From positions 1 through 34,185 of the forward strand of contig CALTVJ010000009.1 in NCBI GenBank assembly GCA_943912835.1: a DNA stretch of 34,185 bases. The letters are read 5' to 3'. Origin of the DNA: an uncultured Porphyromonas sp. Its GTDB lineage: Bacteria > Bacteroidota > Bacteroidia > Bacteroidales > Porphyromonadaceae. The notes beneath the pieces were generated by a model. That model saw only the letters and a program-made list of their open reading frames with translations, had not been told where the DNA came from and did not search any database. Shown here one piece after another: positions 7,410-14,773 of the stretch (the first letter of the stretch is position 1; each line of letters begins with the position of its first letter). The position numbers and the translations under genes were made by a program.

Positions 7410-9137
7410 ATGTATTCAATCATTCGTACCAAGAGCTTCTTGACTATTGCAAGCTTATCTCTTATGACTGCGAGCATAAGTGCTTGTAAAGACAATGACG
7501 ACAGCTATAGTAGACCCCAACTGATTATTGAGGAGCAACTAGATAGCAAAGAAATAATCTTCCCAACAGAAAGTTCAGAAAAACAACTGACCTTCACTAG
7601 CAACCGTCAATGGACGAGTTCTTACCCTAGTTGGATTGACGTCTCTCCATCTCATGGTGATCCTGGAACATATACGATTCGTATTAAAGCACTCAACAAT
7701 ACAGGGGCAGAACGTATGGGTAATATCACCTTTACATACGGGTCAGCAAGCCAAACATTCTCTGTAAAACAGAATGGCTCTACTAATCCTGTAGCACCAA
7801 GCTATGAAGGTATGCCTCTATCTGAGTTCATTAGCAAATACTACGCAGAGGGAAAAGAAACTATAATACCTGACAACGTTAGCTTCCAAGCTGTAGTTAT
7901 CAGTGATAAGAAATCTGGTAATACTCAGCCAAAAAATGCGAATGTACAGGGACTAGATGCAGGGATTGTAATACGCTTCAAAGCTAATCACAAGCATGAA
8001 CTAGGTAGTGTGCTCAATATACAAGCTAAAGGAGCCAAACTACAACGTTACTTGGGTGGAACCCTACAGCTAGAATTGGCTGAAGATACTCAAGCTGTAG
8101 CTACAGGCGAGACACGAGAACAAACCCCAATCAAGGCAAGTCTCAAAGACATCTATGATGGCAAATACGAAAATATGCTTGTAGAGCTTGAGAATGTTCA
8201 ATTTGAAAAAGCTAACGAACCTTATCTCCGTAAAAACAAAGATAAATTTGTCTCAACGTTCCATGCTTTAAGTGATTGCGTTACCAAACCAACAGATCCT
8301 CAAATGACAACGCTATCGCTATCTATTAGTAGCTATGCTAATGAGTTTAAGGATAAAACGAAGACAGAGAAAAGAGGTAGTATTGTCGGTATAGTTTCCT
8401 ATGGGACAGACAAAGAGCAAACAAAAAAATATCGTAATCTAATCCCCCGAAACTTTGATGATATTAAACTGAATGAAGAACGCTGTAATGCTTCTTCAAC
8501 AGATAGCCCATCATCAAGTAACGATGATACACCAGCCGTTACACCTCCTGCAGGTAGTGGTGACAATACAGGATCAGGCACATCACCAGCTCCAGCACCG
8601 AACAATAACGAAAGAACTTTAGCTAACTCTACACAAGGGAAACTAATGATAACAGCCTACGTTAGTGGAAGTAGCAATGATAAATTTATTCAACTGTATA
8701 ATCCAACAAACGAGAGTATTGATTTATCCATGTATAAACTTGTAATGCAAACTTATTCTACCAAGAATGCTCTTACAGGAAAACCTACAGAAGAAGTCTT
8801 ATCAGGAGAGCTTCCAGGAAAATCAGTTATCGTTTATAAACACAAAGACGCAAGATCAGCACCCGAAGGCGCAAAAGTTTCAAAAGTTGCGAACTTCAAC
8901 GGAAATGATAATATCGACCTTCGTTATAACGAAAATGGTAATTGGGTCGTAGTTGATGCCTTAGGAGCTTGGGGTAGTCCTTGGCTAAACTCTGAAAACA
9001 AGAACTATGCACAATACACTGTATTGAAAAGAAATGCAGATATAATGAAAGGTAATGTATCCTTCACAGAGTCTGAATGGCGTAAGACGACAACTAAAAA
9101 AGATGAAACATTTCCATTCCTTAATGCTCGTCCATAA
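7410..9137 (+). CDS. BACON-like/DUF5689/lamin-tail-like surface lipoprotein
   Basis: A 575-residue modular lipoprotein with lipobox SISAC (Cys26) followed by the charged KDNDD, suggesting surface exposure. Visible modules: a BACON-like Ig fold at about residues 55-125 (SNRQWTSSYPSWIDVSPSHG and a closing FSVKQNG); a DUF5689 domain at about 135-345 (VSFQAVVISDKKSGN, then GIVIRFKANHKHELGSVLNI and LKDIYDGKYENMLVELENVQF); a Ser/Pro/Thr/Gly-rich linker at about 358-405; and a C-terminal lamin-tail-like domain at about 410-575 (KFIQLYNPTNESIDLSMYKL). Lamin-tail domains are often fused to secreted nucleases or phosphatases, which fits the nuclease encoded next. It starts 36 bp after the previous gene and its TAA overlaps the nuclease ATG by one base, so translation is probably coupled. 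I infer a binding or scaffold role. Confidence 0.85.
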   Translation: MYSIIRTKSFLTIASLSLMTASISACKDNDDSYSRPQLIIEEQLDSKEIIFPTESSEKQLTFTSNRQWTSSYPSWIDVSPSHGDPGTYTIRIKALNNTGAERMGNITFTYGSASQTFSVKQNGSTNPVAPSYEGMPLSEFISKYYAEGKETIIPDNVSFQAVVISDKKSGNTQPKNANVQGLDAGIVIRFKANHKHELGSVLNIQAKGAKLQRYLGGTLQLELAEDTQAVATGETREQTPIKASLKDIYDGKYENMLVELENVQFEKANEPYLRKNKDKFVSTFHALSDCVTKPTDPQMTTLSLSISSYANEFKDKTKTEKRGSIVGIVSYGTDKEQTKKYRNLIPRNFDDIKLNEERCNASSTDSPSSSNDDTPAVTPPAGSGDNTGSGTSPAPAPNNNERTLANSTQGKLMITAYVSGSSNDKFIQLYNPTNESIDLSMYKLVMQTYSTKNALTGKPTEEVLSGELPGKSVIVYKHKDARSAPEGAKVSKVANFNGNDNIDLRYNENGNWVVVDALGAWGSPWLNSENKNYAQYTVLKRNADIMKGNVSFTESEWRKTTTKKDETFPFLNARP

Positions 9138-10429
9138 TGTTTAAGTACAATAACAAATTAGCAGTAGTAGCATCAACGCTACTACTGCTGGGATTATTCA
9201 GCTGTGGAGACAGCAAATATACCCCTTCATTTGGAGAACAAAACGAAGCAGAACAAACAACCCTACGTATCTCGAACAATCAAGAGAGTAACACACACAC
9301 CACGTCATCGAATACAGAAAGTTTTTTTGTTAAGCTCAACACGCCTTACCTCTGGAAAATCAAGCTTGTACCAGAAGAGGCTCAATCTTGGATAACTCTA
9401 AGCAAGAACACAGGAAGCTCTGCCCTTGACGAAGGCATAACGGTAACTATCGGAGGTAATAAATCCGAGCAAAGAGAAGCTAAACTCGTTCTTGAGATAA
9501 ACGGCAAAGAAAGTACTCAAGAGATCCGAATTGTTCAACAAGGAATAGTTTCAAAACCAATCCCTGACAATGGTTCTGCAAAACCAGATAATGGCGCGGG
9601 AACAAACGAAGGCAGCAACAACCCATCGGAAAGCGGTAAACCCGGAGAAAACAATATACACATACCTGCCGGAGAACACATTCACGGTATGGTTAACCTC
9701 ATAGAGGTACCACGATTGATGGGTGGCAGTAATATGTATTTCATTACACACAAGACTCAAGATGGCAAAGTCAACTATTCCTTGGAGTATGATGTAAATA
9801 AACGACATGCACGTTGGGTCGCTTACACTTGGGACAAAGAGACGAGCAAAGACATAACAAGTAGAAACGACGCTTGGACTTGGGACCCCATTATCCCGTC
9901 AAAATACTCTACGGATAATTTATTTAGCCGTACCGGTTTCTCTAGAGGACACCTCGTTGCCAGCAACGACAGACAACATAGTGTAGAAGCGAATAAACAA
10001 ACATTCTACTACAGCAACATGAGTCCACAACGTCAAGACCATAATGGTGGCATATGGGCTGAACTAGAAAAATTGCTTCAAAACTGGGCACGAACAAACA
10101 GTCTAAAATATGATGTCATCTATGTTGCCAAAGGTGGGACCATCGCTGATCATCAAATCGAAGAAAAACGAATGAGAGGCGTAGTTGTAGTACCCAAATA
10201 TTATTGGATGGCAGTAGTTGTAAAAAATGGGGAGCAATACAAGGGTATCGGATTCTGGACTGAACACCTCAAGCCTCAACGCCTCAAAAACAACCTCAAG
10301 ACTGTCGCTAGAAGCATTGACGAAATCGAAGCACTTACACAAATAGACCTCTTCCCTAACCTAGATGATAGAATCGAGACTGAGGTCGAAAAACAAGCAG
10401 TAGAAGCCAATATATGGCCTGGTCTATAG
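9137..10429 (+). CDS. Lipoprotein DNA/RNA non-specific endonuclease (NUC1/Serratia-nuclease family)
   Basis: A 430-residue lipoprotein (lipobox GLFSC, Cys23). Residues about 40-135 form a BACON-like Ig domain (TPYLWKIKL, then SWITLSKNTG, ending RIVQQG). A Gly/Asn/Ser/Pro-rich linker leads to the nuclease domain at about 180-425. The ββα-metal motif reads SRGHLVASNDRQ, with His272 as the expected general base, followed by FYYSNMSPQ, whose Asn294 is the expected metal ligand, and IWAELE. The classical first residue of DRGH is Ser269 here, while Arg, Gly, His and Asn are kept, so activity is plausible. The family hydrolyses DNA and RNA without much sequence preference. Anchored at the cell surface beside a TonB receptor, it would cut extracellular nucleic acid. 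It is the last gene of its locus and a strong terminator follows. Confidence 0.9.
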   Translation: MFKYNNKLAVVASTLLLLGLFSCGDSKYTPSFGEQNEAEQTTLRISNNQESNTHTTSSNTESFFVKLNTPYLWKIKLVPEEAQSWITLSKNTGSSALDEGITVTIGGNKSEQREAKLVLEINGKESTQEIRIVQQGIVSKPIPDNGSAKPDNGAGTNEGSNNPSESGKPGENNIHIPAGEHIHGMVNLIEVPRLMGGSNMYFITHKTQDGKVNYSLEYDVNKRHARWVAYTWDKETSKDITSRNDAWTWDPIIPSKYSTDNLFSRTGFSRGHLVASNDRQHSVEANKQTFYYSNMSPQRQDHNGGIWAELEKLLQNWARTNSLKYDVIYVAKGGTIADHQIEEKRMRGVVVVPKYYWMAVVVKNGEQYKGIGFWTEHLKPQRLKNNLKTVARSIDEIEALTQIDLFPNLDDRIETEVEKQAVEANIWPGL

Positions 10430-10451
10430 TCTAAATTTAGAACTTCCAACG

Positions 10452-10499
10452 AAAAAGCCTTCGGAAAGCAGTTTGATAAGCTCTCTCGAAGGCTTTTTT
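10452..10499 (+). terminator. Rho-independent terminator after the nuclease gene
   Basis: AAAAAGCCTTCG (10452-10463) and CGAAGGCTTTTT (10487-10498) form a perfect 12-bp stem ending in a T run, 23 bp after the nuclease stop codon. The flanking A and T runs could make it work in both directions. Confidence 0.85.
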
Positions 10500-10523
10500 A
10501 TATCTATACGTACCATCTATTAC

Positions 10524-10700
10524 GAGACTGTTGCATAATACGACACTCGCTTCGTTACTTTCGACATTTGGGCTTGGTCATTTACAAGAGTAAACTCGGC
10601 TCTGCACTTGGCTTATGCTATCCTTGCGATTACCACATTCTACAAAGTCTGTCAAAATGACAAGTCAAACTTGTCATTTTGTAACCCGTCGGGCAGTCTC
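10524..10700. repeat. Putative intergenic repeat element with terminal inverted repeats
   Basis: A ~177-bp block is bounded by GAGACTG (10524-10530) and CAGTCTC (10694-10700), exact inverted copies. Inside are a small TTTAC/GTAAA hairpin and a perfect 13-bp hairpin at 10653-10681. It is more GC-rich than its surroundings and has no credible coding frame. The arrangement resembles a MITE-like or REP-like element. Copy number and family cannot be judged from one window. Confidence 0.45.
10653..10681. repeat. Perfect 13-bp palindrome with 3-nt loop
   Basis: CAAAATGACAAGT and ACTTGTCATTTTG are exact reverse complements separated by CAA. There is no following T-tract on the plus strand and little sign of terminator function; it is probably a structural part of the surrounding repeat element. 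Confidence 0.6.
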
Positions 10701-10742
10701 AAAGAAAAATATACCGAGCAAGAGATTAGACACAAATAACGC

Positions 10743-10778
10743 AACAAAAGGATATACTTTAAATTTTATCCTTTTGTT
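10743..10778. repeat. 12-bp inverted repeat in the convergent region
   Basis: AACAAAAGGATA and TATCCTTTTGTT are exact reverse complements around a 12-nt AT-rich loop. Both ends are A/T-rich, so it could serve as a back-up bidirectional terminator. From 10779 to 10887 I see nothing else of note. Confidence 0.5.
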
Positions 10779-10887
10779 TTATCGGTGCTAAAAATACTTT
10801 TCACCGCTGTGATGTTCTTAGCCTCATACCCAAAGAGCGAATAAAGTAGCATACTTAAAAACCCTTCAGTCTATAAGTAAAAACACA

Positions 10888-10922
10888 AAAGACCGTATCA
10901 AAATTATATTGATACGGTCTTT
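10888..10922 (-). terminator. Rho-independent terminator of the BFD-like gene
   Basis: AAAGACCGTATCAA and TTGATACGGTCTTT form a perfect 14-bp stem with a 7-nt loop. Read on the minus strand it lies 21 bp after the BFD-like stop codon and is followed by TTGTGTTTTT. Confidence 0.8.
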
Positions 10923-10943
10923 ATGTTCTTTACTAAGAGAAAA

Positions 10944-11126
10944 CTATCCGTTGACTTCAGAAATAATAGCCTCTATATCGTCTTGACAGCTACCACAAAT
11001 AGTACCTGCTTCTGTTGCATCCATTACTTCCTCAAAAGTTTTAAGACCTTGCTCTCGCACTGCCTCTTCAATCTGCCCGCGAGTGATACCCTGGCAGTGA
11101 CAGATAATTTCATCTGCTTGTCCCAT
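10944..11126 (-). CDS. BFD-like [2Fe-2S]-binding protein
   Basis: A 60-residue protein that is essentially one BFD-like [2Fe-2S] domain. The four ligand cysteines are present as CHC (Cys9, Cys11) and CGSC (Cys44, Cys47), i.e. C-x-C-x32-C-x2-C, the spacing of this fold. Bacterioferritin-associated ferredoxin (Bfd) transfers electrons to release iron from bacterioferritin; similar domains also occur in nitrite reductases and other redox enzymes. No bacterioferritin gene is in the window, so its partner is unknown. It is a single-gene unit with its own well-formed promoter and terminator. Confidence 0.88.
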   Translation of the reverse strand: MGQADEIICHCQGITRGQIEEAVREQGLKTFEEVMDATEAGTICGSCQDDIEAIISEVNG

Positions 11127-11162
11127 ATTATAAATCTATTTAAGTGAATAATCTTTTCATCA

Positions 11163-11193
11163 CAAAGATAATACCTCTGATGTTATCTTGCAA
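11163..11193 (-). promoter_or_regulatory. Bacteroidota-type promoter of the BFD-like gene
   Basis: On the minus strand, TTG (11191-11193) and the -7 box TATCTTTG (11163-11170) are separated by 20 bp, matching the Bacteroidota housekeeping consensus TTTG-N19-21-TAnnTTTG in both elements. The -7 box is about 36 bp before the start codon. Confidence 0.7.
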
Positions 11194-11246
11194 GCTTAAT
11201 TAATGATACCAATACAATGATATATATTGATGTAGATAAGCCTACA

Positions 11247-12473
11247 TTAAAGTTTATCATCCTTTGAATCCAAATAATAGATATCTCCATCCATTATTTG
11301 CCTTACCCGTCGTACCAACTCTTCACCTCTTAATGTGAATGAAATAACCTTCCCTTCCGGATCGATCAATATCATCTTAGGAACAGCTGTCACGTCACAC
11401 ATTTTTGCATTCGGAGACCCCCAACCTAAGAGATCTGAAGCATGAATCCAGCCAGGAAGACCAATCTCTTTATTCTTAATCGCATTCTTCCAATCTTGCT
11501 CCTTATTATCCAAAGAAAAACTGATAATTGTAAACTTGTCACTTGAACCAAAATCCTTGTATAGCTCCTTAAGATAAGGTAGCTCTTTGAGACATGGAGC
11601 ACACCATGAAGCCCAGAAATCTAACAAGACATATTTACCTCTATAATCGTTAAGACGTTTTTTCCCTCCCTCTAATAAATCTAAAGAAATATTAGGGAGC
11701 TCGTTACCGACCTTCAGATTTTGAGCCTTAACTGCATTACTATAAGCTATATAATAAGGATGATTGAACAAATCTGGAGAGACAACGTTGAGAAGTTTCT
11801 CGTTATATGCTTTATCTAGCATCGGACTAATCTCTCGGTCTAACATCAAAGGAACTAGAGGAGACCAAGGATGTTTGATCAGAAACTCTATCCGATCTGC
11901 ATTACACTCTATCAAGGTCTGAGCCCCAAACCTAAGGCGCTCTGCCATACCCTCTTCACTATCTAGCCAAGTTTCACCCTTATCTGTACGTAGCTTACGA
12001 ATATATTCCTGCTGAACAAGAGAGCAATCTGCACTAATTTTCTTATACTGCTCGTATAAATCATTATTGGGAGTTCCTGTTACCTTAGCACCTCCGGGGA
12101 AAGCAGCCTCTGGGATATCAACATTAACAATCCCTTCTTCCAAGAATAGGGAAACATAACCATTATCAAAGCCTTTGAGTAAATACATCAATATAGGCTC
12201 TGTAGGCTGAACTTCTCTTTTAAAATGAAAAACAGAGTTGACCACCTGAGCTGAATCAATCAAAAGTGTTTGATCGTACTCATCAAGGGCATAGAGATAG
12301 ACTTTCTCTATTGTTTCTTTTGAGAACCTCAATCTCTGATTATTAATTCGACCTTGAATTTGACAATACTTCTGAGCCGACAATTGAGCCCCAACTCCAA
12401 TCAAGGCAAACAAAACTGCCAATAGCAATCTTATTTTAGCACACATATCTTTAATTTTGGTTATGTTATTCAT
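11247..12473 (-). CDS. TlpA-type thiol-disulfide oxidoreductase with DUF4369-like N-terminal domain (third of three)
   Basis: About 408 residues: a signal segment (IRLLLAVLFALIGVGAQLSA), a DUF4369-like beta domain (CQIQGRINNQRLRFS, later VSLFLEEGIVNVDIP), a helical middle, and a C-terminal TlpA-like thioredoxin domain from about residue 258 (KVGNELPNISLDLLEGG). The active site is WCAPC (Cys291, Cys294) and the downstream VPK gives the expected cis-proline. Such exported proteins reduce or isomerise disulfides, or reduce haem-bearing cysteines, in the periplasm. The start at 12473 overlaps the previous stop by eight bases (translational coupling); an ATG at 12494 lengthens it and one at 12446 gives a shorter, more classical signal peptide. 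It is the last gene of the long SusC operon, and the neighbouring gene product is its clear paralogue (shared FDNG and DFWASWCAPC). Confidence 0.88.
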   Translation of the reverse strand: MNNITKIKDMCAKIRLLLAVLFALIGVGAQLSAQKYCQIQGRINNQRLRFSKETIEKVYLYALDEYDQTLLIDSAQVVNSVFHFKREVQPTEPILMYLLKGFDNGYVSLFLEEGIVNVDIPEAAFPGGAKVTGTPNNDLYEQYKKISADCSLVQQEYIRKLRTDKGETWLDSEEGMAERLRFGAQTLIECNADRIEFLIKHPWSPLVPLMLDREISPMLDKAYNEKLLNVVSPDLFNHPYYIAYSNAVKAQNLKVGNELPNISLDLLEGGKKRLNDYRGKYVLLDFWASWCAPCLKELPYLKELYKDFGSSDKFTIISFSLDNKEQDWKNAIKNKEIGLPGWIHASDLLGWGSPNAKMCDVTAVPKMILIDPEGKVISFTLRGEELVRRVRQIMDGDIYYLDSKDDKL

Positions 12474-13644
12474 ATGTCTCTTCTCCATCAACAATACGCT
12501 TCACCTTCTTGAGCAACTCCTCCCCTCTAAGGTCAAAAGCAATCACTTTCCCTGAAGGCGAAAGTAAAACTGTACGAGGTACACCTGTTACATTAAACAA
12601 TTTCACTGCCTCTGAATTCCAAGCCTTTAAGTCTGTTAGATGTAACCAATTTTTGTGCACAAGCTTATTTCTATCAATGCAATCAATCCATTCCTTTTCT
12701 TTATTATCAAGAGAGAAGCTATATACCACAAAGTTGCCAACTTTCTCAGAGTAAGCTAAAGCATCCTTCAATACAGGGAATTCACGTCTGCAAGGAGCAC
12801 ACCATGAAGCCCAAAAATCAAGCAAAACATATTTACCCCTTAGCTCCGAAAGCTTAACCACTTTATGACTTTGAGATTTTCCTTCTATATCAGGGGCAGG
12901 TTTTCCAACCGCTAGATTTGCTGCTTTTATCTGATTTACAAGTTCACCATACATAGGGTGTGCATGCAATTTTTTAGGTAAAGCACGCAAATACTGTCTC
13001 TCTATAACCTTAGGAGTAAACATATAAAACATGTCATAACGGATCACAAACAGAGCTACAGGACTATCAAGATGATCTTTCAAAAACTTCATCAAATTAG
13101 TCTTGTGTAGTAAACTGTTTATATAGTAATTAGATCGTTGATAAGGGTAAAACTCTTTTTGATCAACCTTCACTGATCCGAACTTATCTTGATATACACC
13201 CAATGGACTTTTGCGTGCCTCTTGAGTACTCCGATCAATCGTTTCCTTGTAACGTCGGAATACATCATTATTTATAGTTCCTCCAGACTTTGCAGAAAGT
13301 GGGTAACGAGCATCAAAAGGAGAAATGATAATTTTCCCAGATTCAAGAATAAATTGAGCACTACCATTATCAAAACCCGAGATAAAAGCAATCTCAGCAT
13401 ACTTGGGAGCTGCCCCTTGAAATCGGAATTTTTTATTTTTCACCAAGGCAGAGTCTGTGATAACCTCTACCCCATCAATCAAACGTTTGAGATACAATTT
13501 TGTAACCTTACCTTTACTCAGAGCTAGAGAATCATTACTCAAGGTTCCCTCAATAGTAAACATTGTTGTTCGTTCTCTTTGCTTCTGGGCAGATAGAGAG
13601 AAACAAGACAAGAGAATAAGTGCAATCGATAATAATCGTTTCAT
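12466..13644 (-). CDS. TlpA-type thiol-disulfide oxidoreductase with DUF4369-like N-terminal domain (second of three)
   Basis: A 392-residue exported protein. The signal peptide is MKRLLSIALILLSCFSLSAQ; a DUF4369-like domain follows (FTIEGTLSNDSLALSKGKV, then GSAQFILESGKIIISPF), then a helical region and a TlpA-like thioredoxin domain from about residue 245 (AVGKPAPDIEG). The active site is WCAPC (Cys282, Cys285), followed by SFSLDNKEKEW and a VPR cis-proline, all features of the downstream paralogue too. It is expected to act on disulfides in the periplasm; the client proteins are unknown. The start lies 29 bp after the preceding TlpA gene and its end overlaps the next gene by eight bases. 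Confidence 0.9.
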   Translation of the reverse strand: MKRLLSIALILLSCFSLSAQKQRERTTMFTIEGTLSNDSLALSKGKVTKLYLKRLIDGVEVITDSALVKNKKFRFQGAAPKYAEIAFISGFDNGSAQFILESGKIIISPFDARYPLSAKSGGTINNDVFRRYKETIDRSTQEARKSPLGVYQDKFGSVKVDQKEFYPYQRSNYYINSLLHKTNLMKFLKDHLDSPVALFVIRYDMFYMFTPKVIERQYLRALPKKLHAHPMYGELVNQIKAANLAVGKPAPDIEGKSQSHKVVKLSELRGKYVLLDFWASWCAPCRREFPVLKDALAYSEKVGNFVVYSFSLDNKEKEWIDCIDRNKLVHKNWLHLTDLKAWNSEAVKLFNVTGVPRTVLLSPSGKVIAFDLRGEELLKKVKRIVDGEETYE

Positions 13645-13673
13645 ATTTTATATCGCCAAGTTAATTTACTAAA

Positions 13674-14771
13674 CTATAGTAAGTGTTTTTTCAGAAAATC
13701 ATAAAGAGCTTCTCCCTTTAGATCTCTTGCTATAATATTATTATTCTCATCTAGCACAAATAGAGCTGGTATAGATTTAATATTATATGTACGAGCCACT
13801 TCTCCTGAAAAGGCCTTCAAATCGGAAATATGCAACCATGGTAAGTCCTGATTTTTGATCGCATCCAACCATTTCTGTCGATTATCATCCAGAGACACAC
13901 CAACAACAATAAGCCCCTTATCGGCAAACTCTGCGTAATACTGTTTCAACTTTTGATTACTCAATCGGCAAGGGCCACACCAAGATGCCCAAAAATCTAC
14001 AATTTTAATCTTTCCCTTAATTTTACTCAGAGTTTGTATCTGACCATGTATGTCTGGCATAGAAAAATCTGGCGCTTGACTACCCTTGGTAGTATTCTTC
14101 AATCTCTGAATACGCTTAAGAATTAATCGTCCTGGTATCGAAACTTTGGCATGATTACCTAGGCGTTCATACCAATTAGTACTTTCGTCTATACTTAGAT
14201 TTTTACTCTCAATCTCAGCTTGAGCCAAATATGCAGATAAGATATTATCATTCTTATCTAAAAAAGCTTTCTGATAAGACACATAAGCTTCATTCAGACG
14301 AGTTAAAGTATCATTAAGCCGACTTGCACTACGAAATTTACCGTCCTTTCGTAGTTGATCATAGCGTTGATTCTTATCATTTATTTCTTGAATCAATTCG
14401 CGTATATCTGTACTATATTTATTCCAATTCCTCTGGATCTCTCCCCCCTGGATAGACCACTGATCATCATTTCTCAGATTTGCCTGATAGCGAACTTTAG
14501 GCTCTAAAAAGAAGTCAAATCCACCACCATATCCTCCAACAACAAGCTTGGCAAAAGTCGGTTCTCCTATGTTTACCTTAAGATGAAATTTTGAGTTTCT
14601 AAACTGGACACTCCCCAAAGTGTCCAGTTTATCTGTATCTTTTTGAATAAGTAAATACATTTTTCCTGAAGGAATACCTGCAATCTCCCCCTTTATCTCA
14701 GTTGTATTTTGAGCAAATCCAGAGAAACCGATGCATGCCAATGCAAAAGATAAATAAACGACTTTTTTCAT
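13674..14771 (-). CDS. TlpA-type thiol-disulfide oxidoreductase with DUF4369 domain (first of three)
   Basis: A 365-residue exported protein with signal peptide MKKVVYLSFALACIGFSGFA. The DUF4369 domain (TTEIKGEIAGIPSGKMYLLI) is followed by a charged, probably helical middle and a C-terminal redoxin/TlpA domain from about residue 230 (GSQAPDFSMPDIHGQI). The active site is WCGPC (Cys265, Cys268), and SIPALFVLD holds the cis-proline. The CGPC dipeptide differs from the CAPC of the two downstream paralogues, so redox potential or clients may differ. I chose the ATG at 14771, which leaves two bases after the TAG of the PKD-like gene; a GTG overlapping that stop is less likely. It belongs to the SusC operon. 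Confidence 0.9.
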   Translation of the reverse strand: MKKVVYLSFALACIGFSGFAQNTTEIKGEIAGIPSGKMYLLIQKDTDKLDTLGSVQFRNSKFHLKVNIGEPTFAKLVVGGYGGGFDFFLEPKVRYQANLRNDDQWSIQGGEIQRNWNKYSTDIRELIQEINDKNQRYDQLRKDGKFRSASRLNDTLTRLNEAYVSYQKAFLDKNDNILSAYLAQAEIESKNLSIDESTNWYERLGNHAKVSIPGRLILKRIQRLKNTTKGSQAPDFSMPDIHGQIQTLSKIKGKIKIVDFWASWCGPCRLSNQKLKQYYAEFADKGLIVVGVSLDDNRQKWLDAIKNQDLPWLHISDLKAFSGEVARTYNIKSIPALFVLDENNNIIARDLKGEALYDFLKKHLL

Positions 14772-14773
14772 CA

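Noticed and set aside
9137..10429. Nuclease as a toxin with the upstream gene as immunity protein
   Set aside because: Both are lipoproteins with surface-export features and sit with a TonB receptor and another DUF5689 protein; a nuclease immunity protein would be cytoplasmic and small.
10524..10700. Intergenic block as a remnant of a coding gene
   Set aside because: Translations in the frames I tried give no recognisable protein, and the terminal and internal inverted repeats fit a non-coding element better.
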